Below, piece after piece: positions 45,860 through 54,258 of a DNA stretch of 64,000 nucleotides (positions are counted from its first letter, which is position 1; each line of letters opens with the position of its first letter). Below the pieces are notes generated by a model, which saw nothing but the letters and a program-made list of their open reading frames with translations, made no database searches and was not told the origin of the DNA. The stretch spans positions 200,680 through 264,679 of the forward strand of contig CAYQOM010000005.1 in NCBI GenBank assembly GCA_964419145.1. The letters are read 5' to 3'. The position numbers and the translations under genes are program-made. The stretch comes from UBA2336 sp964419145. Lineage in GTDB: Bacteria > Bacteroidota > Bacteroidia > Cytophagales > Cyclobacteriaceae.

Positions 45860-48352
45860 ATGACATCCCATTCAACGTTCGGCATACAAGGGCTCTCTAA
45901 TCAAGAAGTATTGGATTCGCGGAACCGTTATGGTCGCAATGAGATAAAAAAATCGGGGCACCCTTTTTTTGAAGTAATCCGGGATATCGCTACAGAACCC
46001 ATGGTGATCCTGTTGTTGGTGGCCGCATTTATCTACTTTGTAAGCGGTGAAGTGGAGGATGGCATGTTTATGGTTTTTGCCATTATGATTGTGGCTGGAA
46101 TATCACTTTACCAGGAGACCCGGTCACGTAATGCCCTGGCTGCACTAAGAAATCTGACACAAGCTAAGTGCAAGGTGATACGCGAAGGAGTCATACAAAC
46201 CATAGCCAGGGAGGATATTGTGGTGGGTGATTTTATGGTGGTTGAAGAAGGGAGTTCAGTTCCTGCAGACGGAGTTGTTGTGCATGCACATGATTTCTCG
46301 CTGAATGAAGCCCTCCTGACGGGTGAATCGCTTTCGGTAAGCAAGCAACAAGCCGATGAGGATAATCGGGTGTATCAGGGAACAACGGTAGTAGGAGGTC
46401 TTGCGGTTTGTAGGGTAACTGAAATTGGAATAAATACCCGGTTAGGAGAAATCGGGAAAAGCCTGGAGGCAATTCAAAAAGAGCAGACACCGCTTCAACG
46501 ACAGATCAATTCTTTTGTAAAAAAGATGGCCCTTTTGGGTGTAATCATCTTTATGATCGTATGGGCAATTAATTTTTTTGATTCGAAGGATGTGCTGGAC
46601 AGTTTGTTGAAAGCGCTCACGCTGGCGATGAGTATTCTGCCTGAAGAAATACCGGTGGCATTCACCACCTTTATGGCTTTGGGTGCCTGGCGATTATCAC
46701 AGCGAGGAATAATTGTAAAGCAGGTATCTACCGTAGAGACATTAGGAAGTGCTACCGTGATTTGCACCGATAAGACCGGAACAATAACCGAAAACCGGAT
46801 GGAGCTGGCCCAGGTTTTTGCACTGTCAGCCGGACGTATGGCTGTACCGGGCGAATTTCAGGAGTCGGAAAAGAGATTAATCGAAGTGGCTATGTGGGCC
46901 AGCGAACCCATGCCGTTTGATCCTATGGAAAAGGCTTTGCATGCAGCGTATGTACAGCAAACGCTTACGGATGAGCGCCCTGATTTTAAAATGATCCATG
47001 AATATCCACTGGGTGGAAAGCCCCCGGTGATGACACACATCTTTGAGGATAAAACAGGAAGACGTGTTGTTGCGGTAAAAGGTGCGCCCGAAGCGCTGGC
47101 TGCACGCGCTGCATTTAGCGATATTCAGCAAAAGCAATGGCAGGAAGCATTGCGATATTTAACTGAACAAGGTTTTCGTGTACTGGGTGTTGCAGAGGGT
47201 TCATTTGAAGGATATGATTTTCCATCCGATCAGACTCAATTGCCCGTTAACGTTCTTGGTTTGGTTGCCTTCTATGATCCACCAAAGGGAAATATCCGTT
47301 CAGTTTTTCAATCGTTCTATGAGGCTGGAATTGCGGTGAAAATTATCACCGGAGATAATGCCAGTACCACTTCTACTATTGCCAGGCAGGTTGAGTTTCG
47401 TGGATCAGATGAAACGCTGGATGGAAAGGAATTGATTGATCTCAGCGATGAGCAGTTGGTTTCGCGTGTGCGGTCGGTGAGCATTTTTACACGCATGTTT
47501 CCCGAAGCAAAGTTTCGGATTTTAAATGCATTGAAAAAAGATGGACAAATTGTAGCCATGACGGGAGATGGGGTTAATGATGCGCCAGCGTTGAAAGCTG
47601 CGCACATTGGAATAGCCATGGGCAAAAAAGGATCGGAAACAGCAAAAGAAGTATCTTCTCTTATTTTAACCAACGATGATCTTGCCGGCATGGTGGATGC
47701 CATTGCCATGGGAAGAAAGATTTATGCCAACCTGAAGCGGGCTATTCAATATGTCATCACCATCCATATTCCGATTATTCTTACCGTTTTTATACCGTTG
47801 GTACTGGGTTGGGTTTATCCAGCCATTTTTTCACCGGTTCATGTAATTTTTCTGGAACTGATCATGGGGCCTACTTGCTCCATCATTTACGAAAATGAAC
47901 CCATGGAGCCGAACACAATGCGTCAACCTCCACGGCCATTTTCTGATACTTTTTTTAATTTGAAGGAACTAACCACCAGCATTGTTCAGGGCTTGGTTAT
48001 TACATTGGCGATATTGACAATTTATCAATATGGCCATTATGAATCAGGTTCAGAAGAGATCACCAGGACTATGGTTTTTGTTACGTTGGTTTCGGCAAAC
48101 GTTTTCCTCACGCTGGTAAACCGGTCTTTTTATCATTCCATTATTACTACGTTTCGCTACAAGAATAACCTTATTGTGCTTATCATAGCTTCAACCGTTG
48201 TGATTACGGGCCTGCTGCTGATTGTTCCGCAGTTTAGTGCATTCTTCGGTTTTGGAAAATTATCTTTTTCAAACATCATGATCAGTATTGTAGCAGGATC
48301 AGTCTCCGTGCTTTGGTATGAACTGGTGAAAATGGTGAAAAGAATGGGTTAG
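45860..48352 (+). CDS. P-type cation-transporting ATPase (P2-like)
   Basis: About 830 aa; start placed at 45860 (MTSHSTFGIQGLSNQEVLDSRNRYG), since the upstream extension to 45830 has no family match. Actuator motif LTGES (about 152), phosphorylation site DKTGTITENRM (about 310), nucleotide domain KGAPEALA, and hinge MTGDGVNDAPALKAAHIGIAMG are all clear. Helix 4 carries AMSILPEEIPVAFTTFMALGAWRL, with Pro-Glu-Glu-Ile-Pro as ion site, which places it near Ca2+/Mn2+ pumps rather than Cu+ or K+ pumps. The transported ion is not certain. Confidence 0.88.
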   Translation: MTSHSTFGIQGLSNQEVLDSRNRYGRNEIKKSGHPFFEVIRDIATEPMVILLLVAAFIYFVSGEVEDGMFMVFAIMIVAGISLYQETRSRNALAALRNLTQAKCKVIREGVIQTIAREDIVVGDFMVVEEGSSVPADGVVVHAHDFSLNEALLTGESLSVSKQQADEDNRVYQGTTVVGGLAVCRVTEIGINTRLGEIGKSLEAIQKEQTPLQRQINSFVKKMALLGVIIFMIVWAINFFDSKDVLDSLLKALTLAMSILPEEIPVAFTTFMALGAWRLSQRGIIVKQVSTVETLGSATVICTDKTGTITENRMELAQVFALSAGRMAVPGEFQESEKRLIEVAMWASEPMPFDPMEKALHAAYVQQTLTDERPDFKMIHEYPLGGKPPVMTHIFEDKTGRRVVAVKGAPEALAARAAFSDIQQKQWQEALRYLTEQGFRVLGVAEGSFEGYDFPSDQTQLPVNVLGLVAFYDPPKGNIRSVFQSFYEAGIAVKIITGDNASTTSTIARQVEFRGSDETLDGKELIDLSDEQLVSRVRSVSIFTRMFPEAKFRILNALKKDGQIVAMTGDGVNDAPALKAAHIGIAMGKKGSETAKEVSSLILTNDDLAGMVDAIAMGRKIYANLKRAIQYVITIHIPIILTVFIPLVLGWVYPAIFSPVHVIFLELIMGPTCSIIYENEPMEPNTMRQPPRPFSDTFFNLKELTTSIVQGLVITLAILTIYQYGHYESGSEEITRTMVFVTLVSANVFLTLVNRSFYHSIITTFRYKNNLIVLIIASTVVITGLLLIVPQFSAFFGFGKLSFSNIMISIVAGSVSVLWYELVKMVKRMG

Positions 48353-48381
48353 TGCCTGAAGATTAGGAAAGTAGAAATAAA

Positions 48382-48408
48382 AAAGCCCCAGAAAACATCT
48401 GAGGCTTT
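48382..48408 (+). terminator. Terminator after the P-type ATPase gene
   Basis: AAAGCCCCAG and CTGAGGCTTT form a 10-bp stem with one mismatch around a 7-nt loop; an A-run precedes and TTGT follows. Confidence 0.6.
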
Positions 48409-48734
48409 GTACAACTGGATTTTTCAAAATCGAACCATTTTGTGGAAGATTTGAGGCGTTTTCAATTTATGCGCCCACATTTACGTTAATTCAATGGAGG
48501 TATAAGACTGGTTGGACTTCGAGATTGAAAATACAAAACGGATAACCTTCAAAAGAGTACAGCAAGATAAAGTGGTTTGTAATACTTTATTGTAGGTAGC
48601 AACATGTTTGCACCATCACCGGTGAAGTGTAGGTAAAAAGGACTATATTCGTTATAACGATAAGCACGATAACCTGGTCTGCCTTAGCATTCTTCACAAG
48701 GATTCGAGATTCAGATTTAGGGCATTCATGTAAA
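48409..48734. other. 326-bp gap between ATPase terminator and esterase gene
   Basis: No open frame of interest on either strand. The only structure seen is a perfect 12-bp palindrome, TCGTTATAACGA (48649-48660), about 75 nt before the esterase start, which could be an operator. Confidence 0.4.
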
Positions 48735-50000
48735 ATGAAGTTGATGAAATTAAAACAAATTTATTTCGCACTAATATTGCTGAACCCCTATACGATCAAC
48801 GGACAGGAACTTGATTCATTTCCACAAGCTGCGCCAGCCCATTTAAACTATGCTCAGCAGGATGTTATATACTCTAAAATCCTGAGTGAAAATCGAAAGA
48901 TCAATATTTATCTTCCCGATAATTATGAGAAATCATCGGAACAACTGACCTATCCTGTATTGGTATTGCTGGAAGATGAATTCTTCTACATGGTTTCTGG
49001 AGTTGTCAAGCACTTGAGTTCTGTGGAGAGAATGCCAGAGACCATTGTGGTTAGTATCCTGGACATGACCTATATTCCGACCGTATACACCAATGGAAGT
49101 ACTTTTTGGCCTAGCGCACAATTATCAGATGAAAATCCTGATCCATTTACACGGCATTTGAAGGAGGAATTATTTCCTTATCTCAAGACTAATTATCGGG
49201 CAAACGATTTTAGGATGATAATGGGTTTATCTTCAACTGCAATTTACGCGTTTCATACGTTTGTTAAAGAACCCGAATTGTTCAACGCTCATATTGCTAT
49301 TGCAGCCGGTGATATTTTGGGAATGGGATACGTGGAGGGTGAAAACTTTATAAGCTCAATTTCAAATGAAGTTGAACGTTCACGTGGTAAAATACGCTAC
49401 CTCTATGTTACATCCGCAGATTCCGATGGGCACAACTACCCGGAAATAGAGAAAAATTTATTAGAACTGGAAAGAACGCTTAGGCCTTTGCACGGTGAGG
49501 AGTTTAAGTTTATTTCCAGAATATTTCCAAATGAAGGACATTATGATGTAGCGCTTCCTGCTTTCTTGGAGGCTTTGACCTTAATATTTCCTACCGAAGA
49601 TTGGTCCCCCAGATACCGTGACATTGTTAACGAATCTGGAAACGCCCTAAAAAACATAGATCGGTATTATCAACAACTTTCAATTAAATATGGCTTTGAA
49701 ATTCTGCCAAGAGCTGAAAGGTGGAACAGTGTGAACCGACTTAGTTGGATTGGTCCATATTTGATAAGACAGGGAAGAATCACTGAAGGGATTGAAATTA
49801 TTGAACGATGGGCCGAGTATTGCCCGAAGTCCACATTGGCTCTTAGCGAGCTCGCCAAGGCGTACGAGGCGAATGGTGAGTTGAGGAAAGCCTTGGCAGC
49901 GATGACACGAGCTTACAACCTTGCCAAGGAACTGAACCAAGATATGAAACCGTACGGTGATCAACTGGAAAAACTGAATTTACAGATTAATGACAAGTAA
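48735..50000 (+). CDS. Exported esterase-like alpha/beta hydrolase with C-terminal TPR-like region
   Basis: A 421-aa exported protein (signal about 1-23, ending TINGQ). The N-terminal domain matches the IroE/enterochelin-esterase-like group: INIYLPDNYEKSSEQLTYPVLVLLEDE, then MIMGLSSTAIYAFHTFVKEPELFNAHIAIA, with the nucleophile Ser in GLSSTA. The usual second Gly of GxSxG is Thr here. An acid lies in SADSDGHNYPE and the His in NEGHYDVALPAFLEAL. Residues 290-421 are helical with a TPR-like WIGPYLIRQGRITEGIEIIERWA and LAKAYEANGELRKALAAMTRAYNLA. Confidence 0.8.
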   Translation: MKLMKLKQIYFALILLNPYTINGQELDSFPQAAPAHLNYAQQDVIYSKILSENRKINIYLPDNYEKSSEQLTYPVLVLLEDEFFYMVSGVVKHLSSVERMPETIVVSILDMTYIPTVYTNGSTFWPSAQLSDENPDPFTRHLKEELFPYLKTNYRANDFRMIMGLSSTAIYAFHTFVKEPELFNAHIAIAAGDILGMGYVEGENFISSISNEVERSRGKIRYLYVTSADSDGHNYPEIEKNLLELERTLRPLHGEEFKFISRIFPNEGHYDVALPAFLEALTLIFPTEDWSPRYRDIVNESGNALKNIDRYYQQLSIKYGFEILPRAERWNSVNRLSWIGPYLIRQGRITEGIEIIERWAEYCPKSTLALSELAKAYEANGELRKALAAMTRAYNLAKELNQDMKPYGDQLEKLNLQINDK

Positions 50001-50002
50001 CC

Positions 50003-50183
50003 GAGCCAAAAGACCAGGACGAGAGCATACTAGAGGTCGGTTTTGTCGGGGATGGAAACTTTATGCTACAGCCGCAATGACAAAGGCAGAGGCGTTATGG
50101 CCAATTGGGTTGAATTCGTGCACAGATGCAAAGATTTCCCAAATTATCCCGAAGACGTTTACATGTCCACCTGGACTTTAAAA
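50003..50183 (+). pseudogene. Possible decayed protein-coding fragment
   Basis: Two adjacent frames read plausibly as one protein broken by a frameshift near 50080: LEVGFVGDGNFMLQP in the first frame, then NDKGRGVMANWVEF and CKDFPNYPEDVYMSTWTLKSF in the second, ending at TAA. No start is visible. The family is not recognised; the evidence is only the protein-like composition of both parts. Confidence 0.25.
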
Positions 50184-50197
50184 TCTTTTCCATAAAA

Positions 50198-50245
50198 TTT
50201 GCGCAACCGAATAATTGCATATATATTTGCAACCATATAGTTGCA
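50198..50245 (+). promoter_or_regulatory. Promoter and palindromic operator of arsR-AHSA1 cassette
   Basis: TTTG (50198-50201), 20 bp, TATATTTG (50222-50229) forms a Bacteroidota promoter. An inverted repeat TGCAAC-CATATA-GTTGCA (50228-50245) overlaps the -7 box and ends 2 bp before the ATG. A further ATTGCA half-site lies at 50213-50218. The layout suits ArsR autorepression and gives a very short leader. Confidence 0.75.
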
Positions 50246-50247
50246 CA

Positions 50248-50574
50248 ATGGAAACAAGACGAGATATTTTTCAAGCTATAGCCGACCCGACCAGAAGGGC
50301 GATTATTACTCTCATTGCAGTACATGCAATGACACCAAACGCCATTGCAGAATATTTTGACACGAGCCGGCAAGCGGTTTCTAAACACTTACAAATTTTA
50401 ACTGCGTGTGAATTAGTATCGCAAAAACAACAAGGACGTGAAATCTACTACCAACTTGAAGTAAACAAACTAAAAGAGATTGACAAATGGATCAACCAAT
50501 TCCGTAAGATTTGGGAGACACGTTTCAATCAACTTGACGAAGTACTATTAACTAACAAAAGTAAAAGAAAATGA
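50248..50574 (+). CDS. ArsR-family transcriptional regulator
   Basis: A 108-aa winged-helix repressor, start at 50248 (METRRDIFQAIADPTRRAII). The helix-turn-helix is MTPNAIAEYFDTSRQAVSKHLQILTACELVSQKQQGREIYYQLE (about 28-71). No metal-binding cysteine motif (CxC) is present, so it is not an arsenic/cadmium sensor type; it belongs to the branch that is paired with AHSA1/SRPBCC genes. The next gene overlaps its stop (ATGA). A palindrome overlapping its promoter is the likely operator. Confidence 0.88.
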   Translation: METRRDIFQAIADPTRRAIITLIAVHAMTPNAIAEYFDTSRQAVSKHLQILTACELVSQKQQGREIYYQLEVNKLKEIDKWINQFRKIWETRFNQLDEVLLTNKSKRK

Positions 50575-51104
50575 AAGCAGCATTACTATTTGACTTTAGA
50601 ATCGATAAAGTAAGCAGGACCATTCACATCAAGCGTGAGTTTGATGCAGACCTTGAATTAGTTTGGGAAGCGTGGACAACAGCCGAATTGCTTGACCGAT
50701 GGTGGGCTCCGGCACCCTTGCGAAATCAAACAAAATATATGGATTTTCGGGAGGGTGGGTATTGGCTGTATACAATGCTCAATGAGCATGGCGAAAGGAT
50801 AAAACTCAATGACGAAGAAATCTGGGCCAAGTGGAGCTATATTTCTATAGCTGACAAAGAATCCTTTACGGCTAAAGACGGATTTTGTGATGAAAACGGT
50901 ACAATGAATCCGTCCTATGCGCAAAACTTGTTGGAGACCAGGTTTGCAGAAGCGAACAATCGTGTACTTGTAACTCTTACTTCTACTTTTGATAAACTGG
51001 AAGACCTTGAGCAAACTATTCAGATGGGCTTCAAAGAAGGCTTCACAATGGGATTAAATCAATTAGAGGACTTGTTAAGTAATCTCTCCACTTTAAGAAA
51101 GTAA
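50571..51104 (+). CDS. AHSA1/SRPBCC-domain protein
   Basis: A 177-aa START-like helix-grip protein. It begins MKAALLFDFRIDKVSRTIHIKREFDADLELVWEAWTTAELLDRWWAP, the diagnostic AHSA1 opening, and ends with the long C-terminal helix MGFKEGFTMGLNQLEDLL. Members bind hydrophobic ligands; in this ArsR pairing they are often regulated accessory proteins of unknown substrate. Coupled to arsR by a 4-nt overlap; the VOC gene starts 4 nt after its stop, so all three form one operon. Confidence 0.87.
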   Translation: MKAALLFDFRIDKVSRTIHIKREFDADLELVWEAWTTAELLDRWWAPAPLRNQTKYMDFREGGYWLYTMLNEHGERIKLNDEEIWAKWSYISIADKESFTAKDGFCDENGTMNPSYAQNLLETRFAEANNRVLVTLTSTFDKLEDLEQTIQMGFKEGFTMGLNQLEDLLSNLSTLRK

Positions 51105-51108
51105 TACT

Positions 51109-51723
51109 ATGAAAATGTATGTATATAAATTCGTAACAGCATTCATAATAGTTAATGCAATAGGTTGTGGAAATTCTCAACAGCATTCTCACGAAAGCAC
51201 TAGAACGGGTACAACTTCCAATCAAACTGTAAAAAATAAGACTGATATGATTACTCAAAAAATAACACCTTGTCTTTGGGTTGACAGAGATGCCAAAGCA
51301 GTAGTAGATTATTACTTGTCCATTTTCAAAAATGGTAAAATGAAAGAATATCGCCAATATAAAAATCCTCCGGAGGCAATAGAGCAAGGTGGTCAGGAAA
51401 GTTTTGAAACGGCCATTATGGAAATTGGTGATATAGAATTTAGTATTTTGGCTGCCGGCCCGTACTTCAAGTTTAACGAATCTGTTTCCTTTGTTATTAA
51501 TTGCAAAGACCAGGCGGAAGTAGATTATTATTGGAATGCCTTGACTGCAGATGGTGGGGAAGAAGGCCCTTGTGGATGGTGTAAAGACAAATATGGTTTA
51601 TCGTGGCAGGTTGTTCCGGTTGAATATTTTGACCTGATCAACAACGATGACCCTCGGGTTAGAGAAAAGGCAATGAGAAATACACTCAAACAAAAAAAAC
51701 TAATACTCTCGGAGCTTAAATGA
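51109..51723 (+). CDS. PhnB-like VOC-fold protein with lipoprotein signal
   Basis: A 204-aa protein. Residues 47-204 are a PhnB-type (glyoxalase/bleomycin resistance fold) domain: MITQKITPCLWVDRDAKAVVDYYLSIFKNGKM, ETAIMEIGDIEFSILAAGP, CKDQAEVDYYWNALTADGGEEGPCGWCKDKYGLSWQVVP. The domain normally starts the protein, but here an in-frame 46-residue extension carries a signal-like helix and a Cys (FVTAFIIVNAIGCGNSQQ) resembling a lipobox. Translation could also begin at the internal ATG near 51247, giving the ordinary cytoplasmic form. Third gene of the arsR operon. Confidence 0.82.
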   Translation: MKMYVYKFVTAFIIVNAIGCGNSQQHSHESTRTGTTSNQTVKNKTDMITQKITPCLWVDRDAKAVVDYYLSIFKNGKMKEYRQYKNPPEAIEQGGQESFETAIMEIGDIEFSILAAGPYFKFNESVSFVINCKDQAEVDYYWNALTADGGEEGPCGWCKDKYGLSWQVVPVEYFDLINNDDPRVREKAMRNTLKQKKLILSELK

Positions 51724-51752
51724 TCTTGAAAATATCGACTAAAAAGAACAAG

Positions 51753-51974
51753 TTAGTCGCATTTGAATTCAATATGACCAGGATCACTATCAATCATACC
51801 ATTAGGTCGCTCGAACAGAAGCAACAGCTTCATGCCACCTAACTTTGCATAGATTGCGCTGAGCTTAAAGCCATCCTGATACGGATCAAGGTTATTCTTA
51901 CCCAGACCAACCGTTCGTAGGATGAATTGAAAGCAATGATTTTCTTTGTAAATATTAGTGGATATATTTGTCCA
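51753..51974 (-). pseudogene. Decayed open frame of unknown family
   Basis: A 73-codon open frame without a good start, ending TAA, reads FILRTVGLGKNNLDPYQDGF then KLSAIYAKLGGMKLLLLFER and PNGMIDSDPGHIEFKCD. The sequence looks protein-like, but the 5' end runs into a stop inside the Rrf2 operator. It may be the 3' remnant of a gene truncated when the Rrf2 block arrived. I do not recognise it. Confidence 0.3.
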
Positions 51975-51980
51975 CTAATA
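51953..51980. promoter_or_regulatory. Rrf2 operator, copy 1 (upstream of rrf2)
   Basis: A perfect 10-bp inverted repeat with 8-bp spacer: TATTAGTGGA-TATATTTG-TCCACTAATA. It overlaps the -33 box of the rrf2 promoter. A second copy with the same 10-8-10 geometry lies at 52467-52494. Confidence 0.8.
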
Positions 51981-51999
51981 AAAAGAATTACTATCTTTG
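51967..51999 (+). promoter_or_regulatory. Promoter of the Rrf2 regulator gene
   Basis: TTTG (51967-51970), 21 bp, TATCTTTG (51992-51999); the -33 box lies in the operator spacer. The ATG is 20 nt downstream. Confidence 0.6.
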
Positions 52000-52018
52000 G
52001 CTTCGACAAGGTGAAATT

Positions 52019-52453
52019 ATGTTTTCGAAAGCCTGTGAATACGGAATACGAGCGGTAATTTATATTGCGGAGCAATCACTGGACAATCGAAAAGTAGGTT
52101 TAAGGGAACTTGCAAATGCAATTGACTCACCCGTGGCATACACCTCAAAAATTTTACAGCTCTTGACACAAAATCAACTGATAATTTCTGAGAAAGGTCC
52201 TACCGGAGGCTATTACATCGATAAATCGAAACTTGAAAAAGTAACGCTTAGCAAGATTGTATATGCCATTGATGGGGATAGCATATATAAAGGTTGTGGA
52301 CTGGGCTTGCACAAATGCAATGAAAAAATGCCATGCCCGGTTCACTTTCAATTTAAACTAATACGAGACCAGCTTAAAGAAATGCTCGAAACCACTACAC
52401 TACTTGATCTGGCATTGGGCAAGAAGCATGGGTTGTCGGTATTGAAACGGTAA
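52019..52453 (+). CDS. Rrf2-family (NsrR/IscR-like) regulator with three cysteines
   Basis: A 144-aa DNA-binding sensor. The start at 52019 (MFSKACEYGIRAVIYIAEQS) is the usual Rrf2 start; an upstream ATG would lie inside the operator. The winged helix includes VGLRELANAIDSPVAYTSKILQLLTQNQLIISEKGPTGGYYI (about 24-65). Three cysteines in CGLGLHKCNEKMPC (spacing C-x6-C-x5-C, about 98-111) are placed like the Fe-S cluster ligands of NsrR and IscR. Identical-geometry palindromes before itself and before the oxidase operon point to autoregulation and control of that operon. NO, oxygen or iron sensing is inference. Confidence 0.88.
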   Translation: MFSKACEYGIRAVIYIAEQSLDNRKVGLRELANAIDSPVAYTSKILQLLTQNQLIISEKGPTGGYYIDKSKLEKVTLSKIVYAIDGDSIYKGCGLGLHKCNEKMPCPVHFQFKLIRDQLKEMLETTTLLDLALGKKHGLSVLKR

Positions 52454-52466
52454 AAAAATTTTGAGC

Positions 52467-52494
52467 TAATAGTGGACATAAATATCCATTAATC
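52467..52494. promoter_or_regulatory. Rrf2 operator, copy 2 (upstream of oxidase operon)
   Basis: TAATAGTGGA-CATAAATA-TCCATTAATC: the same 10-8-10 arrangement as copy 1, with AGTGGA and TCCAnTAA kept. It ends 7 bp before the oxidase ATG and lies in the position of the promoter core. Confidence 0.75.
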
Positions 52495-52501
52495 ATAAGA
52501 A

Positions 52502-54253
52502 ATGGAAACAAATAGCTGGCTGAGTGAAACTGGAATAATCATTACCATCATACTAATCATTATTCCTGTAGTGGCCTCTTTGTTAATAGTCGTTTACAAA
52601 ATTCATGGTATTGTAAACGGTCTGGTAAGGAAAAGAGAACTTGAAAAATTCAATGAATACCTCAAGGGGTTAAGTGCCGAAGAAGTTAAACAGCTCGAAG
52701 AAAGGAAAAATGAACTTGAATTTGCATTGTTAAATAATGAACTGTCAGGTACGGTAAAGCTTTCGGATAGCAAGGGACTGATCGCAAACATCAGTAGTGC
52801 AGAGGAGCTTCGCTTTGTAGAAAAAAAGAAAAGGAGCCAGCCCCGTCCGCACATTGAACCTGCATTAACGAAACTTATTTTATGGTACCTGGGATGTGCC
52901 GTGTTCTGGCTTTTGTTCGGAACTACTATTGGCGAATACGTGGGCATCAAATTCGTTGCGCCTGATGTTGATCATATCAGTTGGTTGAGTTTTGGCCGGT
53001 TACGTCCGGTCCACACCAATGCTGTTTTTTGGGGATGGGCTTCCATGGCCATGATGGGCCTGGCGTATTATGTGGTTCCAAGAATAAGCAACGCGCCAAT
53101 TGCCAGCATCAGAACAGGTTACTATTCCCTCGTGCTCATCAATGCTTCAGTCATACTGGGGAGTGTGAGCCTGATGGCCGGCATCAACAATGGTGGTGGC
53201 GAGTACCGGGAATACATTTGGCCAATCATGTCATTGTTCGGTATCGCCATCATAATTTCCCTAATCAACTTCTTAAAGACTATCGAAAAGCGAATAACCA
53301 AAGAGATTTATGTATCCAACTGGTATATTATTTCTGCGATGATGTTTTTGCTGGTAATTGCTTTTGTGGCGTATTGGCCAACCTGGCAAAACGGATTAGG
53401 TGAAACCATTGTGCAGGGATACTACATGCATCAGGGTGTAGGCATGTGGTTTATGTTGTTCAGCCTGGGGTTAATGTACTATTTCCTGCCACAACAACTT
53501 AATAAGCCGATCTATTCGTATAGCCTTGGCATCCTCGCATTTTGGGCACAAATTCTTTTTTATACCCTCATTGGTACCCATCATTTTATTTTCAGTGCAA
53601 TACCCTGGTGGCTGCAAACAGTTGCTATTGTTGGCAGCGCGGGGATGGTGATACCTGTGGTGGCCGGTACCACCAACTTCCTGATGACATTTAGAGGTTC
53701 GTGGAATAAACTTTCCGGAAGCTATACACTTCCGTTTTACCTGATCGGCATCATCTTTTATTTTACCGGCTCGCTCCAGGGAACAGCCGAAGCATTTCGG
53801 TTTACAAACCTGGTCTGGCATTTTACTGACTTTACAGTAGCACACTCACACCTGACCATGTATGGTATCATTACGTTCATGTTGTGGGGTTTTATGTATA
53901 CACTAATACCGCGGTTAACCGGAAATGAACCCTCACAGATTTTGGTTGGTGCTCATTTTTGGCTGGCTTTGCTAGGGCTTTTATTTTACACGTTCCCACT
54001 TATGTATGGCGCTACCCTTAGGGGATTGATGTGGATGGATGCCAAACCCTTTATTGAAAGCATAGAGATGATGGCGCCTTTTTGGTTATGGCGAGCTATT
54101 GGTGGTTCGATGATGTGGCTATCGCACATCTTGTTCGCGTACAACTTTTACTTAATGGTGAAACGAAAAGCAACAATAGTTCTCCCGAACTCACCGGCAG
54201 AAATATTGAAGGCAAAGCAAGTGTTAAAAGAACAGACAGTAACGAGCGAATAA
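52502..54253 (+). CDS. cbb3-like heme-copper oxidase catalytic subunit (CcoN-like)
   Basis: A 583-aa membrane oxidase. An unusual N-terminal part comes first: one helix (about 10-31), then a charged coiled region (about 40-112). The 12-helix core has heme ligands His171 (RPVHTN) and His448/His450 (VAHSHLT), CuB ligands His310 (MHQGVG) and His360/His361 (GTHHF), and Tyr354 at the position of the cbb3 His-Tyr cross-link. These support O2 reduction. The Glu conserved in classical CcoN (FEGP) is Gln426 here (SLQGT). It is the first gene after the second Rrf2 operator. Confidence 0.88.
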   Translation: METNSWLSETGIIITIILIIIPVVASLLIVVYKIHGIVNGLVRKRELEKFNEYLKGLSAEEVKQLEERKNELEFALLNNELSGTVKLSDSKGLIANISSAEELRFVEKKKRSQPRPHIEPALTKLILWYLGCAVFWLLFGTTIGEYVGIKFVAPDVDHISWLSFGRLRPVHTNAVFWGWASMAMMGLAYYVVPRISNAPIASIRTGYYSLVLINASVILGSVSLMAGINNGGGEYREYIWPIMSLFGIAIIISLINFLKTIEKRITKEIYVSNWYIISAMMFLLVIAFVAYWPTWQNGLGETIVQGYYMHQGVGMWFMLFSLGLMYYFLPQQLNKPIYSYSLGILAFWAQILFYTLIGTHHFIFSAIPWWLQTVAIVGSAGMVIPVVAGTTNFLMTFRGSWNKLSGSYTLPFYLIGIIFYFTGSLQGTAEAFRFTNLVWHFTDFTVAHSHLTMYGIITFMLWGFMYTLIPRLTGNEPSQILVGAHFWLALLGLLFYTFPLMYGATLRGLMWMDAKPFIESIEMMAPFWLWRAIGGSMMWLSHILFAYNFYLMVKRKATIVLPNSPAEILKAKQVLKEQTVTSE

Positions 54254-54258
54254 ACAAA

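Noticed and set aside
50003..50183. Reading frame 49990-50181 as a gene
   Set aside because: It runs through a region where two other frames look more protein-like, has no recognizable start context, and has no family match. Kept only as a low-confidence remnant.
52502..54253. Calling the oxidase an NO reductase (NorB or a novel NOR)
   Set aside because: The cbb3 Tyr position and all CuB histidines are kept, and NOR-type active-site glutamates are not visible. The Glu-to-Gln change alone is not evidence for NO reduction.
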